From assembly GCA_963819685.1 (NCBI GenBank), contig CAWFXI010000002.1, positions 129,510 to 193,509 on the forward strand: a stretch of 64,000 bases of DNA, read 5' to 3'. A program made the translations under genes and the position numbers. Source of the DNA: CAIUGU01 sp963819685. GTDB lineage: Bacteria; Pseudomonadota; Gammaproteobacteria; Steroidobacterales; Steroidobacteraceae. This document shows positions 1 to 8,470 of this stretch, one piece after another. The notes below the pieces were generated by a model. It made no database searches, was not told the DNA's origin, and saw only the letters and a list, made by a program, of their open reading frames with translations. Each line of letters begins with the position of its first letter. The first letter of the stretch is position 1.

Positions 1-1300
1 CACCGACGAGGCTGTTATCAACGTTCGACCGCGGGTTGCCGTGGGTGGCGATGACGCCGACACTGGATTCCGCCAACACATTGGCGCTGAGTCTGCCGAC
101 GAACAGGTCCGAGCTGTCGATGGTCCCGAATGCATCCTGCCGGATGCCGAGTGCGCCGATGCTCCATCGTCCGACGCGACCGGTCAGCTTGCCGCCGTAG
201 TTGAGGTCGATGGGATCGCCCGTTGCAGCGAGGCCGATCCGGCGCGAAAAGAAGGGCCTGCCGTTTTCACGTGAAGCACGGGTCGTCGTGGTGTTGGTGC
301 CTGCAAAGCCGGTGTTTTGCGGCCCGATGTGGCCGAACTCGAAGATATCGAGATCAGTGAGGAAGAAATCCCGCTTTTCCGGAAAGAACAGGCCGAAGCG
401 TGTCAGATTGACCTGGCGATCATCCACTTCGGTTGCCGAGAAGTCCGTGTTGAACGTCAGTGCACCGTTGAGCGTGGGTGTGATCTTGTAAAAGACATCG
501 AGTGACGGCCGCGTCTTGATTTCGCTCCCCGCCGGATCGAACTCCCGCCGCTGACTGACACTGGCCGCGGGCACGACGTCGAGTCCGAGTCCGCGTTCGA
601 GACCCGAGAAGCCCTGCACGACACCCACGATGCTCGGATCCTGGGCGCGATTGCGCGAGACCCAGCCGATTCTTTCGTTGACTCCGGCGATCACGCGAAA
701 GAAATTGATGCCCCACGTATCGCCTTGCGGGTCGAAGGAGATGGTCTTGTAGGGAATGGCCATCTCTGCGACCCACCCGTCGTCGTCCTGGCTGCCGGTG
801 GCATCGAAAATGCCATCCCAGTCGTACTGGGCCTGCGTGACGTTCTGGTAGATGGCGTTGACACGCACTCCGTTCGCACCGACAACGAACATGTAGCCGC
901 TGCGCCGGTCGTTCTCCGGATTCAGGATCACGCCGAAGTGGTCATCTCCATTCAGCAGTTCGCCCTGGCGGAGGATTCGCGCGGTGACCGGGTTCGTGTC
1001 CCACATCCGCGCAGCGATATAAAGCGCATCCTTGTCATACAGCAGATAGATCTGCGTGCGCTGCGTCGGCGGAGCAAACTCGTTGGGCTGGATCTGTTGC
1101 AGGTCCTCGATCAACGTTGCGCCCGCCCATTCTTCAGGGTCGATATGGCCATCGATCACCGGCACACGCGCCGCGCGCACGATCGTGGCTGACTTGATTG
1201 CGACCGAAGCAGGGTCGCCAGCCAGAGCCAGTCCCGAAAGCATCGACAGAAGGATCAATCCGGCCGCAAGCGCAGCACGCCTTGTATCTGTATGCGTCAT
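1..1300 (-). CDS. CBM9-like / DUF5916 surface protein, 3' end off the window
   Basis: An open frame runs from an ATG at 1300 to the left edge with no stop, giving at least 433 residues. It starts with a signal peptide (charged MTHTDTRR, then a hydrophobic stretch ending near SGLALAG). Next comes a carbohydrate-binding family-9-like domain at about residues 40-210, with VPVIDGHIDPEEWAGA, YDKDALYIAARMWD and GWVAEMAIPYKTISF. The DUF5916 region follows, with TLNGALTFNTDFSATEVDD and FFPEKRDFFLTDLDIFEFG. Full-length relatives are about 700-800 residues and end in a predicted outer-membrane barrel; that part is missing here. The ATG directly abuts the yraN stop (TAAATG), so the two are probably cotranscribed. 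The family's substrate is not established. Gene identity is fairly secure; function is not. Confidence 0.85.
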   Translation of the reverse strand, partial: MTHTDTRRAALAAGLILLSMLSGLALAGDPASVAIKSATIVRAARVPVIDGHIDPEEWAGATLIEDLQQIQPNEFAPPTQRTQIYLLYDKDALYIAARMWDTNPVTARILRQGELLNGDDHFGVILNPENDRRSGYMFVVGANGVRVNAIYQNVTQAQYDWDGIFDATGSQDDDGWVAEMAIPYKTISFDPQGDTWGINFFRVIAGVNERIGWVSRNRAQDPSIVGVVQGFSGLERGLGLDVVPAASVSQRREFDPAGSEIKTRPSLDVFYKITPTLNGALTFNTDFSATEVDDRQVNLTRFGLFFPEKRDFFLTDLDIFEFGHIGPQNTGFAGTNTTTTRASRENGRPFFSRRIGLAATGDPIDLNYGGKLTGRVGRWSIGALGIRQDAFGTIDSSDLFVGRLSANVLAESSVGVIATHGNPRSNVDNSLVG

Positions 1301-1663
1301 TTATGGCAGTCTGAAGGCGTCCTTGATCCAGCGAATCTGCACGGAAGGACCTTCCGGTTCAAGTGTCACGACGTCAAACCGGAAGGGATGACTGCGCAGT
1401 TCGGTGCGCACCAGCGTGAGATACCGCGCCGCTGCAATCAGTCGTCGCTGCTTCTTCCAGTCTACCGAGCCCGCGGCGCCACCGAAGTGACTGCTGCTGC
1501 GCATGCGTACTTCTATGAGCGCGACGACGCGTCCGTCGCGCATGATCAGGTCGATTTCACCCGTGCGACAGCGGAAATTCTTCTCCAGCAGCTTGAGCCC
1601 CTGTGCCTCGAGCAATCTGCACGCTGCGTCCTCTGCTGCAATGCCCGCATCCTTGCGATCCAT
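1301..1663 (-). CDS. yraN: YraN family (UPF0102) endonuclease-like protein
   Basis: A 120-residue protein with the YraN signature: GEIDLIMRDG followed by VALIEVRMR at about residues 38-56. These carry the acidic and Q/E-x-K-like positions of the restriction-endonuclease-like fold. The N-terminal helix (GIAAEDAACRLLEAQG) and C-terminal RFDVVTLE strand are also typical, and the length matches the family. A strong Shine-Dalgarno sequence, AAGGAGG, precedes the ATG. It lies 18 bases after lpoA, the common lpoA-yraN order in Gammaproteobacteria. Its cellular role is not settled; nuclease activity is inferred from the fold. Confidence 0.9.
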   Translation of the reverse strand: MDRKDAGIAAEDAACRLLEAQGLKLLEKNFRCRTGEIDLIMRDGRVVALIEVRMRSSSHFGGAAGSVDWKKQRRLIAAARYLTLVRTELRSHPFRFDVVTLEPEGPSVQIRWIKDAFRLP

Positions 1664-1681
1664 GCAGTTTCCTCCTTGCTG

Positions 1682-2950
1682 TCAGCGAATCACATCGCTC
1701 GCCGTGATGATGGCCAGTGGTCGTGGGCGCCCATTCTCGACTTGTGCCCAATTGAGTTCACGGCGGACGCGACCCCGATCATCCACCAGCAGCCTGCCCG
1801 TCATGCCCCCTATGGGTATTGCGGTGGGCCGTGTGCTGCGCAGTACAGGTATCAGGTGGAACGCATCGAAACCGAAAGCGTACAACCTGCCCCGACCTCT
1901 TGACCGGTTCGGCCAGTACGACGCCAGCGTCATGCGCAGATCATTCGCCGCAGCATCCGGCGAGATAATCCAGGGCATGTCCGGGAAAATCACGCCGTCG
2001 AGATCCGTATTGGCATTCGAATCAGGCTCAAACACGTCGGAGGTCGCATATACCGGGAGGTCCTGCGACAGGTGAAATTTCAATGCGGGACGCAAGGATC
2101 TGCCTTGCAGGGGCTGGGCACCGATGAAGACGAACTGCACGTCGCTGCGGGCCCGGGGTTCGAACTCGAAGCGTGTGCCAAGCGCGGTAGCCAGTGCGTT
2201 CGCGCGTGCCCGACTCTGGTCGATCAGCAACAGGCGGGTGATGGGGAGCGAGTAGTCGCGAGCCGCCGTGTCGTACAGCGTACGACCGACCAGTGTGCCG
2301 CCGGCAACCGCGAATTCGGCATCGAAAGCGCGCAGTAGACGCTGTCCCCAATCGTTGTCAGGCACGAGGGCTACGCCGTGGGTTCGGCCGTCGGCGATTG
2401 CGCGCCGCGCCACCTGTCTCGCTTCGTCTTCCGGATCGAGGGCAAACTGGAACAACAGCCCGGGGGGCAGCGCGTTTTCCGGCAGGTAGTTGAGCGCCAG
2501 TGACGGCACGGATACAGCACCCGAATCAGCGACTGCCTGCACTTCCTCCTTGGTCAACGGGCCGACTACAAACTGCGCACCTTCGGCAACTGCGCGTGCA
2601 TAGGCTGCCGTCGCGCCAAGGGCTGCGGAATCGTAAACATTCACGTTGGCGCGATGGGTAGCGTCCTGGGCCAGCACGGCGGCGAGAAATCCGTCGCGCA
2701 CTGCGATCCCGGCGGCCTGCTGCCGTCCAGACAATGGCAGCAACAGCGCGATCTGGTTCGGGTAGTCGAGCGCGCCCGCAACAGTCGGAGCACCCTGTGG
2801 GATCGTCTGTGCTGTCGCTGGTTCGCGTGCTGCCCGGACCTCAGCCGACGTTGCGTCGACTGCAGTACCGGCACTGCGTTGTGACGGATAGGGACTCGTG
2901 CAGGCAACCACTGCGAGCATGAACAGGACGGAAAGGGCCCTTGAACTCAC
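1682..2950 (-). CDS. lpoA: Penicillin-binding protein activator, LpoA/LppC lipoprotein
   Basis: Outer-membrane lipoprotein that in E. coli stimulates PBP1a. I chose the GTG at 2950 because AGGGG lies just before it and the protein then starts with a compact lipoprotein signal (VSSRALSVLFMLAVVACTS, lipobox VVAC). An in-frame start at 3073 would put 41 unlikely residues ahead of the signal. The mature part, about 400 residues, is a periplasmic-binding-protein-like domain: QIALLLPLSG, QFVVGPLTKEEV, GVALVPDNDWGQR and LPVYATSDVFE. The N-terminal TPR half of enteric LpoA is absent, giving the short form common outside the enterics. It is divergent from rsmI. Confidence 0.87.
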   Translation of the reverse strand: MSSRALSVLFMLAVVACTSPYPSQRSAGTAVDATSAEVRAAREPATAQTIPQGAPTVAGALDYPNQIALLLPLSGRQQAAGIAVRDGFLAAVLAQDATHRANVNVYDSAALGATAAYARAVAEGAQFVVGPLTKEEVQAVADSGAVSVPSLALNYLPENALPPGLLFQFALDPEDEARQVARRAIADGRTHGVALVPDNDWGQRLLRAFDAEFAVAGGTLVGRTLYDTAARDYSLPITRLLLIDQSRARANALATALGTRFEFEPRARSDVQFVFIGAQPLQGRSLRPALKFHLSQDLPVYATSDVFEPDSNANTDLDGVIFPDMPWIISPDAAANDLRMTLASYWPNRSRGRGRLYAFGFDAFHLIPVLRSTRPTAIPIGGMTGRLLVDDRGRVRRELNWAQVENGRPRPLAIITASDVIR

Positions 2951-3083
2951 AATCCCCTGGCGCGAGATCCGATGCCGGAAAGACTGTTGGGCCGCATGAC
3001 GCAGGTCGCCGGGTAAGGCATGTGACAGGTAGCGGGCCTGTGACACCGGCAGCGATGTGAAATACTCGGACATTGGTTTCAGG

Positions 3084-3100
3084 TCAATTCAATTCAATTC
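3084..3100. repeat. Short pentanucleotide tandem repeat (TCAAT x3)
   Basis: Three and a half copies of TCAAT sit in the 163-base gap between divergent lpoA and rsmI, ending a few bases before the rsmI ribosome-binding site (AGGGG at 3101-3105). Slippage here would change the spacing of any promoter in the gap but not the reading frame, because the chosen rsmI start at 3114 lies downstream. Three copies is a short array and may have no function. Confidence 0.5.
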
Positions 3101-3113
3101 AGGGGTCCCAATC

Positions 3114-3965
3114 GTGTCTGCCCGCTCACCCGCGACTGGTGCTGCCAGAGTCGATCTTCCCGCGGCACTGTACGTCGTCGCGACACCGATCGGAAACCTG
3201 GGTGACCTCAGCGAGCGGGCCCGCCAGGTACTGGCCAGTGTGGCGATCATAGCTGCCGAGGATACCCGTCACACGCGCACCTTGCTGCAGGCTTTCGGCA
3301 TCGAGACACCCCTCGTATCGCTCCATGAACACAATGAAGCTGCCCGAACCGGACCTCTCGTTGGCAGGCTGCAGCGCGGCGAAGCAGTGGCGCTGGTGTC
3401 GGATGCCGGTACTCCGCTCGTCAGCGATCCGGGATTCGAGCTGGTCCGCGCCGTTCTCGAGGCGGGCATACAGGTATCGCCTGTTCCAGGACCCAGTGCA
3501 GCCGTGGCCGCATTGTCCGCTTCCGGTCTACCCACCCAGCGCTTTGCATTCGAGGGTTTCCTGCCCGCCAAACCCGGCGCCCGCAAGGCGGCATTGCTGG
3601 CGCTCGCACAGGACACGCGCACTCTGGTTTTTTACGAGGCGCCGCACCGTTTACAGGAAGCGCTCGATGATATGACGCTGGCGTTCGGCGGCGACAGGCG
3701 CGCAAGCATCGGTCGCGAACTGACCAAGCGCTTCGAGTCGATGTACTACGGTGCGCTGGAGAAGCTGGCCGAGCGGACCAGACAGGATCCGGACATGTCG
3801 CGCGGGGAGCTGGTGATCCTCGTTGCAGGGTGTCCCAAAGAGCCGACATCGCTGGCGGTCGATGCGGACCGCGTGCTGCGGGTCCTGCTTGAAGAACTGC
3901 CTGTGGCGCAGGCCGCAAAGCTTGCCGCGCGCATAACGGGTGAGAAGAGGGCGGTTCTCGTATGA
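3114..3965 (+). CDS. rsmI: 16S rRNA 2'-O-ribose C1402 methyltransferase RsmI (C-terminus frameshifted)
   Basis: SAM-dependent tetrapyrrole-methylase-fold enzyme that methylates the ribose of C1402 in 16S rRNA. Landmarks are LYVVATPIGNLGDLSERA, AAEDTRHTRTLL, ALVSDAGTPLVSDPG and PVPGPSAAVAALSASGLP. The GTG at 3114 is chosen for its AGGGG site. The open frame stops at 3965 after GEKRAVLV. RsmI proteins normally continue with a short ALYxxAL tail. Skipping one base near 3959 gives YERAVKLGGRGQK and a stop at 4000-4002, restoring that tail, so a single-base insertion is likely. Next to rnpB, as in many Gammaproteobacteria. Confidence 0.93.
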   Translation: MSARSPATGAARVDLPAALYVVATPIGNLGDLSERARQVLASVAIIAAEDTRHTRTLLQAFGIETPLVSLHEHNEAARTGPLVGRLQRGEAVALVSDAGTPLVSDPGFELVRAVLEAGIQVSPVPGPSAAVAALSASGLPTQRFAFEGFLPAKPGARKAALLALAQDTRTLVFYEAPHRLQEALDDMTLAFGGDRRASIGRELTKRFESMYYGALEKLAERTRQDPDMSRGELVILVAGCPKEPTSLAVDADRVLRVLLEELPVAQAAKLAARITGEKRAVLV

Positions 3966-4004
3966 GAGGGCCGTGAAGTTGGGCGGGAGGGGGCAGAAAT
4001 AGGC

Positions 4005-4100
4005 GACAGGCTACGGGCTGCAGCCGAAAAAAAGCCCCATGCACCGGGCTCGCAAGAATCCTGCGGTCCTCTTAAGCCTGTAGCCTTAAGCCTGTAGCCC
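4005..4100. repeat. GGCTGTAG-family intergenic inverted repeat
   Basis: Between rsmI and rnpB. The left arm, about 4005-4025, contains GGCTACGGGCTGCAGCC. The right arm, 4077-4100, contains CCTGTAGCC twice, separated by TTAAG. The arms are imperfect reverse complements, and a small inner stem (AGCCC...GGGCT, 4028-4050) lies between them. The core words recur in at least six other gaps of this window. Confidence 0.6.
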
Positions 4101-4149
4101 CCGCATCCATTGCTTGCGCTACCCGCTCTGTGCCCGCACCATGCGCGCC

Positions 4150-4529
<380 letters not shown>

Positions 4530-4911
4530 TTCTCCCTCCGGATGGTTCTGCTTGCCCCACTTCGGCCTGCTCTTGCGACGCTGAGGGCGGCCAGGGCAAA
4601 GCGTTGTACATTCTATAAGTCAATAAAAACTAACAAATAGTCTATTTATTAGTTACAATTCTGTTTAGATCTCAATATTAATTAACTGTTTTTCGTCATT
4701 TTGCCGCGCTGCTTTGCGCGCGAAGGCTAGTCGGGACGATCAATGGGCCTGCCGGCCGGCGATTCCGGGCTCCAGCCACTAATTCATCATTTCTATCAAG
4801 AATCGCGCATAAGACGCTGATTTCGATGCAGCCTTTCAATTCCTGTCGCTTCATCCCGACGCAAGTTCGATCTAAGTGGCTGTGGCCTATGGAGAAATTC
4901 TCAGGTCTTCG
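4530..4911. other. AT-rich non-coding gap between rnpB and the mraZ promoter
   Basis: No gene is supported here. The stretch 4610-4700 is strikingly AT-rich compared with everything around it and holds the dyad at 4628-4654. The rest is mixed composition with no open frame showing a recognisable protein. It probably carries the 3' end of the rnpB precursor and upstream sequence of the dcw promoter. Confidence 0.6.
4628..4654. repeat. AT-rich inverted repeat
   Basis: AACTAACAAATA at 4628-4639 and TATTTATTAGTT at 4643-4654 are reverse complements apart from one base, with a three-base loop. This could be a rho-independent-like end for rnpB, a regulator site, or a nucleoid-protein target; the sequence does not decide. 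No T-run follows directly. Confidence 0.6.
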
Positions 4912-4941
4912 TTGACTTAATCAGGCACGCATCCCTATAGT
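4912..4941 (+). promoter_or_regulatory. Sigma-70 promoter of the dcw cluster (Pmra)
   Basis: TTGACT at 4912-4917 and TATAGT at 4936-4941 are separated by 18 bases, close to the sigma-70 consensus. Transcription would start around 4947-4949, directly before the MraZ operator, which is where the first dcw promoter is expected. Confidence 0.75.
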
Positions 4942-4950
4942 GCAAATGAG

Positions 4951-4975
4951 TGGGAAAAAGTGGGATGAAATGGGC
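4951..4975 (+). promoter_or_regulatory. MraZ operator, three TGGGN repeats
   Basis: TGGGA at 4951, TGGGA at 4961 and TGGGC at 4971 are spaced exactly ten bases apart. MraZ is known to bind TGGGN direct repeats separated by five bases upstream of its own gene. Lying just downstream of the promoter, the site predicts autorepression of the dcw cluster by MraZ. Confidence 0.88.
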
Positions 4976-4978
4976 CAC

Positions 4979-4997
4979 GAGGTCGGCTTACGACCTC
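4979..4997 (+). promoter_or_regulatory. Hairpin in the mraZ leader
   Basis: GAGGTCG (4979-4985) and CGACCTC (4991-4997) form a perfect seven-base-pair stem with loop GCTTA, between the MraZ operator and the mraZ ATG. There is no T-run, so it is not a terminator. It could stabilise the transcript or affect translation; no function is known. Confidence 0.5.
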
Positions 4998-5019
4998 TTG
5001 CGTTCGCTCGGGGCTTGCC

Positions 5020-5475
5020 ATGTTTCGCGGTGCCAACAAAGTCACGCTGGATGCCAAAGGGCGCCTTGCGATGCCGACCCGTTATCGGGAGCGGATCGTC
5101 GAGCGTTCCAGTGGCCGACTGGTTGCGACCGTCGATCGGTCGGATCGCTGTCTGCTGATCTATCCCCTGCCCGAATGGGAGGAGATCGAACGCAAGCTGA
5201 TGCGTCTGCCGACGCTGAACCCCGCAGTGCGTCGCCTGCAGCGGCTCATGGTCGGGCATGCCACCGAGATCGAGCTCGATTCGCATGGCCGCATCCTGAT
5301 TCCTCCCACTTTGCGTGAATACGCGGCGCTGACCCGCGATGTCGTCCTCATCGGCCAGGGCAGTCGTTTCGAGCTCTGGGAGGGGTCGCATTGGGACCAG
5401 AGCCGCGATGCGTGGCTCAAGGTTGCGGAAGCGACCGAGGAGTTGCCGCCGGAGCTCGAATCGCTGTCGCTCTGA
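5020..5475 (+). CDS. mraZ: Transcriptional regulator MraZ
   Basis: First gene of the dcw cluster; DNA-binding ring-forming repressor of its own operon. The 151-residue protein has the two AbrB/SpoVT half-domains of the family: MFRGANKVTLDAKGRLAMP at the N-terminus and IELDSHGRILIPPTLREYA at about residues 84-102, each with the DxxGR core that contacts DNA. Its TGGGN operator lies at 4951-4975. The stop overlaps the rsmH start (TGATG), so the two are translationally coupled. Confidence 0.97.
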   Translation: MFRGANKVTLDAKGRLAMPTRYRERIVERSSGRLVATVDRSDRCLLIYPLPEWEEIERKLMRLPTLNPAVRRLQRLMVGHATEIELDSHGRILIPPTLREYAALTRDVVLIGQGSRFELWEGSHWDQSRDAWLKVAEATEELPPELESLSL

Positions 5476-6404
5476 TGCTGGATCACGCGCCGGTTCTGCT
5501 CGGCGAGGTGCTGGAGGGATTGAACGTGCAATCCGGCGGACGCTACCTCGATGGGACATTCGGTCGGGGTGGGCATACCGCTGCTCTGCTCGAGCGACTG
5601 GGTGGCAACGGCGCGGTGGTGGCGTTTGATCGGGATCCGGATGCGATTCGTGCTGGCCGCGAACGCTTCGATCACGAGCCGAGACTGACTTTGATCAAGG
5701 GAGCTTTCGGCCGCCTGACCGAGCTGCTTGAGGCAGCGGGGCAGCCGGCGGGGTTTGACGGGATGTTGTTCGATCTGGGTGTGTCCTCGCCGCAGCTGGA
5801 CAACGCTGCACGGGGTTTCAGTTTCTTGCACGACGGTCCGCTCGACATGCGCATGGATAATGAATCGGGGATTACGGCTGCCGCGTGGCTTGCGCGAGCG
5901 CCGGAACACGAAATTGCAGCGGTCATCCGCGACTACGGCGAGGAACGCTTCGCCAAACGAATTGCTCACGCCATCGTGACGGCGCGCCGCAGCCAGCCGC
6001 TGACTCGCACAGCCGAACTCGCGAATCTCATTGCCACCACAGTGCCGGTCCGCGAGCCCGGCAAGCATCCGGCGACGCGCACCTTCCAGGCGATTCGCAT
6101 CCACCTGAATGCGGAGCTTGGTGAACTCGATGCAGCGCTGGCGCAGAGTGTTGACCTGCTCAAGCCGGGCGGGCGGCTGTGCGTGATCAGCTTTCACTCG
6201 CTCGAGGACGGCAGAGTGAAGCGATTCATGCAACGCCAGTCGCAGGAGGATCCCGTCTATGCGGGGTTGCCCGACGTGCCGGCCCATGCGCGACCGACGA
6301 TGCGTCGTGTAGGCAAGGCAGTGCATCCCGCAGACGCCGAGATCAGTCGTAACCCTCGAGCCCGCAGCGCCATCCTGCGCATCGCGGAAAGGCTGGCAGC
6401 ATGA
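5475..6404 (+). CDS. rsmH: 16S rRNA m4C1402 methyltransferase RsmH (MraW)
   Basis: N4-methylates C1402 of 16S rRNA, the same nucleotide whose ribose is modified by RsmI encoded 2 kb upstream. The start at 5475 gives MLDHAPVLLGEVLEGL, matching the family N-terminus; longer in-frame starts lack similarity. SAM-binding DGTFGRGGHT lies at about residues 24-33, and FDLGVSSPQLD, ATRTFQAIRIHLN and CVISFHSLEDGRVKRF follow. At 309 residues it has the usual length. It ends by overlapping ftsL (ATGA). Confidence 0.97.
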   Translation: MLDHAPVLLGEVLEGLNVQSGGRYLDGTFGRGGHTAALLERLGGNGAVVAFDRDPDAIRAGRERFDHEPRLTLIKGAFGRLTELLEAAGQPAGFDGMLFDLGVSSPQLDNAARGFSFLHDGPLDMRMDNESGITAAAWLARAPEHEIAAVIRDYGEERFAKRIAHAIVTARRSQPLTRTAELANLIATTVPVREPGKHPATRTFQAIRIHLNAELGELDAALAQSVDLLKPGGRLCVISFHSLEDGRVKRFMQRQSQEDPVYAGLPDVPAHARPTMRRVGKAVHPADAEISRNPRARSAILRIAERLAA

Positions 6405-6673
6405 ACGCACTCGCGCGCATCGCGGTCCCGATTCTCTGGGCCCTTGTGTTCGCCTCCTGTATTGGCGTCGTCTGGAGCAAACACCAGGCGCGCAGTCTGT
6501 TCGTCGAGCTCCAGAATCTGGAAGCCAGTCGGGATCAGCTGAACATCGAATGGGGTCAGCTGAAGCTTGAGCAAAGCGCCTGGTCCACCCACGGAAGAGT
6601 GGAGCAGATGGCCCGCGCCGATCTCAAGATGATCATTCCGCGTCCCACCGAAGTGCGCCTCGTACAGCCGTGA
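6401..6673 (+). CDS. ftsL: Cell division protein FtsL
   Basis: Small bitopic divisome protein that acts with FtsQ and FtsB. The 90 residues comprise a short cytoplasmic start, one transmembrane helix at about residues 8-25 (VPILWALVFASCIGVVW) and a periplasmic coiled coil (LFVELQNLEASRDQLNIEW) ending in VEQMARADLKMIIP, typical of FtsL. Position between rsmH and ftsI and the ATGA overlap with rsmH support the call, since sequence conservation in this family is low. Confidence 0.93.
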   Translation: MNALARIAVPILWALVFASCIGVVWSKHQARSLFVELQNLEASRDQLNIEWGQLKLEQSAWSTHGRVEQMARADLKMIIPRPTEVRLVQP

Positions 6674-6710
6674 TGCACGGCATGGTCAAAGCAATCGGAG
6701 TGGGCACGCG

Positions 6711-8453
6711 GTGATCGGCACTTCCGTCCGGCACGGCGAGAGCCGGTCATTTACCTTCGACCAGTTTCGCAGTCGGCTGCGCGTGGTGTTCGTGCTGATC
6801 CTGCTGTTCGCGGGCGGCCTGGTGGCGCGTGCGGTGGATCTGCAGGTCCTCGACGATGGCTTCCTCGAGGGCCAGGGCGAGGCGCGATCGACCCGGGTTG
6901 CCAAGCTGTCGGCACACCGCGGCAGTCTTCTCGATCGTCACGGTGAGCCGCTCGCTGTCAGCACTCCCGTCGATACCGTCTGGGTCAATCCCAAGGAAGT
7001 GGCCCAGGCGCATGCCTCGGATCAGATTCCGCGACTCGCCGAGGCGCTCAACCGCGATCCACAGTGGGTGGCACGCCGCATCACCGGCAATCTCGATCGC
7101 GAGTTTGTCTATCTCGTGCGGCATATGCGTCCACAGGATGCGGAGCAGGTCAAAGCGCTCGGGATTCCCGGCGTCTATCTGCTGCGCGAGTACCGTCGCT
7201 ACTACCCCGCGGGTGAAGTGACCGGCCATGTTCTCGGCTTCACCAGCGTCGACGATGTGGGTCAGGAAGGACTTGAGCTCGCCTACGACCAGTGGCTGGG
7301 AGGTGAGGCGGGCGCCAAGCGCGTCATCCAGGATCGCTATGGTCGTACCGTCGAAGACATCGAGAGCATTCGGTCCCCTCGTCCTGGTCAGGATCTCGTG
7401 ACGAGCATCGATCTGCGGATCCAGTACCTCGCCTATCGGGAATTGAAGTCCGCAATCCAGCAGCACAATGCGAAAGCGGGATCAGTGGTGGTTCTCGACG
7501 TGACGACGGGTGAAGTGCTGGCAATGGTGAACCAGCCTGCCTACAACCCGAATGACCGCGATCAGTACACGGCTCCCCGCTACCGCAATCGCTCGGCGAC
7601 TGACATCTTCGAGCCGGGTTCAAGCATCAAGCCCTTTGTCATTGCCGCGGCATTTGCCGAAGGCAAGTTCCGGCCCAACAGCATCATCGATACGACACCG
7701 ATTCGAGTGGGCATCAAGATGATCACGGACGAGCATCCCCTCGGCTCCATTCCGCTCACGACAGTCGTCGCGAAGTCGAGCAACGTCGGCATGACGAAGA
7801 TCGCCCTGTCGCTCAAGCCCGAAACGATGTGGGGAATGCTGGATGCATTCGGCTTTGGCAAGGTTAGCGGCAGCGGCTTTCCCGGTGAGTCGGCAGGACT
7901 GCTGAATCACTTTTCGCACTGGCGCCCCATCGGCCAGGCAACCATGTCCTACGGCTACGGATTGTCCGTGACACCGCTGCAACTCGCCCACGCATACGCG
8001 GTGCTTGGAGGAGAAGGCATCAGTCGCCCCGTCACGATGCGGCGAGTCGAAGGACCTGTGACGGGCGAGCGGGTCATCGACGAGCGGGTTGCACGCGAAT
8101 TGCTGAAGGTCATGGAAAGTGTCGTCTCGCTGGACGGCACAGGCAATCGTGCCGCGCTGATCGGGTATCGGGTTGCAGGCAAGACCGGCACTGCAAAGAA
8201 AGCGACTCCCGGAGGTTACTCCGAGGATGCGTACTTCGGAGTGTTTGGTGGAGTGGTCCCTGCAAGCAATCCGCGCCTTGCCGCCATCGTCGTGATCGAC
8301 GAACCCCGTGGCAAGCAGTACTACGGTGGTGAAGTCGCTGCACCTGTGTTCTCCAATGTGATGGCCGGCGCGCTGAGGCTGCTGGGTGTGCCGCCCGATG
8401 GGCTCGAAGCCGTGCCCGCCACCACGCTCGTACATTCGTTGCCGGTCGAGTAG
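6711..8453 (+). CDS. ftsI: Septal peptidoglycan transpeptidase FtsI (PBP3)
   Basis: Class B penicillin-binding protein that cross-links septal peptidoglycan with FtsW. The start is a GTG at 6711. One N-terminal membrane anchor (about residues 24-44, VVFVLILLFAGGLVARAV) is followed by the pedestal domain (RGSLLDRHGEPLAVS) and the transpeptidase domain. The catalytic SxxK is S304-SIK307 in EPGSSIKPF, SSN is at 356-358, and KTG is at 491-493. It lies 37 bases after ftsL. Its 580 residues match the family, and nothing is missing. Confidence 0.97.
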   Translation: MIGTSVRHGESRSFTFDQFRSRLRVVFVLILLFAGGLVARAVDLQVLDDGFLEGQGEARSTRVAKLSAHRGSLLDRHGEPLAVSTPVDTVWVNPKEVAQAHASDQIPRLAEALNRDPQWVARRITGNLDREFVYLVRHMRPQDAEQVKALGIPGVYLLREYRRYYPAGEVTGHVLGFTSVDDVGQEGLELAYDQWLGGEAGAKRVIQDRYGRTVEDIESIRSPRPGQDLVTSIDLRIQYLAYRELKSAIQQHNAKAGSVVVLDVTTGEVLAMVNQPAYNPNDRDQYTAPRYRNRSATDIFEPGSSIKPFVIAAAFAEGKFRPNSIIDTTPIRVGIKMITDEHPLGSIPLTTVVAKSSNVGMTKIALSLKPETMWGMLDAFGFGKVSGSGFPGESAGLLNHFSHWRPIGQATMSYGYGLSVTPLQLAHAYAVLGGEGISRPVTMRRVEGPVTGERVIDERVARELLKVMESVVSLDGTGNRAALIGYRVAGKTGTAKKATPGGYSEDAYFGVFGGVVPASNPRLAAIVVIDEPRGKQYYGGEVAAPVFSNVMAGALRLLGVPPDGLEAVPATTLVHSLPVE

Positions 8454-8470
8454 GGCTCATTGCGGATCCG

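Noticed and set aside
725..1192. 155-residue plus-strand open frame
   Set aside because: Shadow of the minus-strand CBM9/DUF5916 gene, which has a signal peptide and domain motifs.
5160..6410. 416-residue open frame antisense to mraZ and rsmH
   Set aside because: No homology-like features; the sense genes are fully supported.
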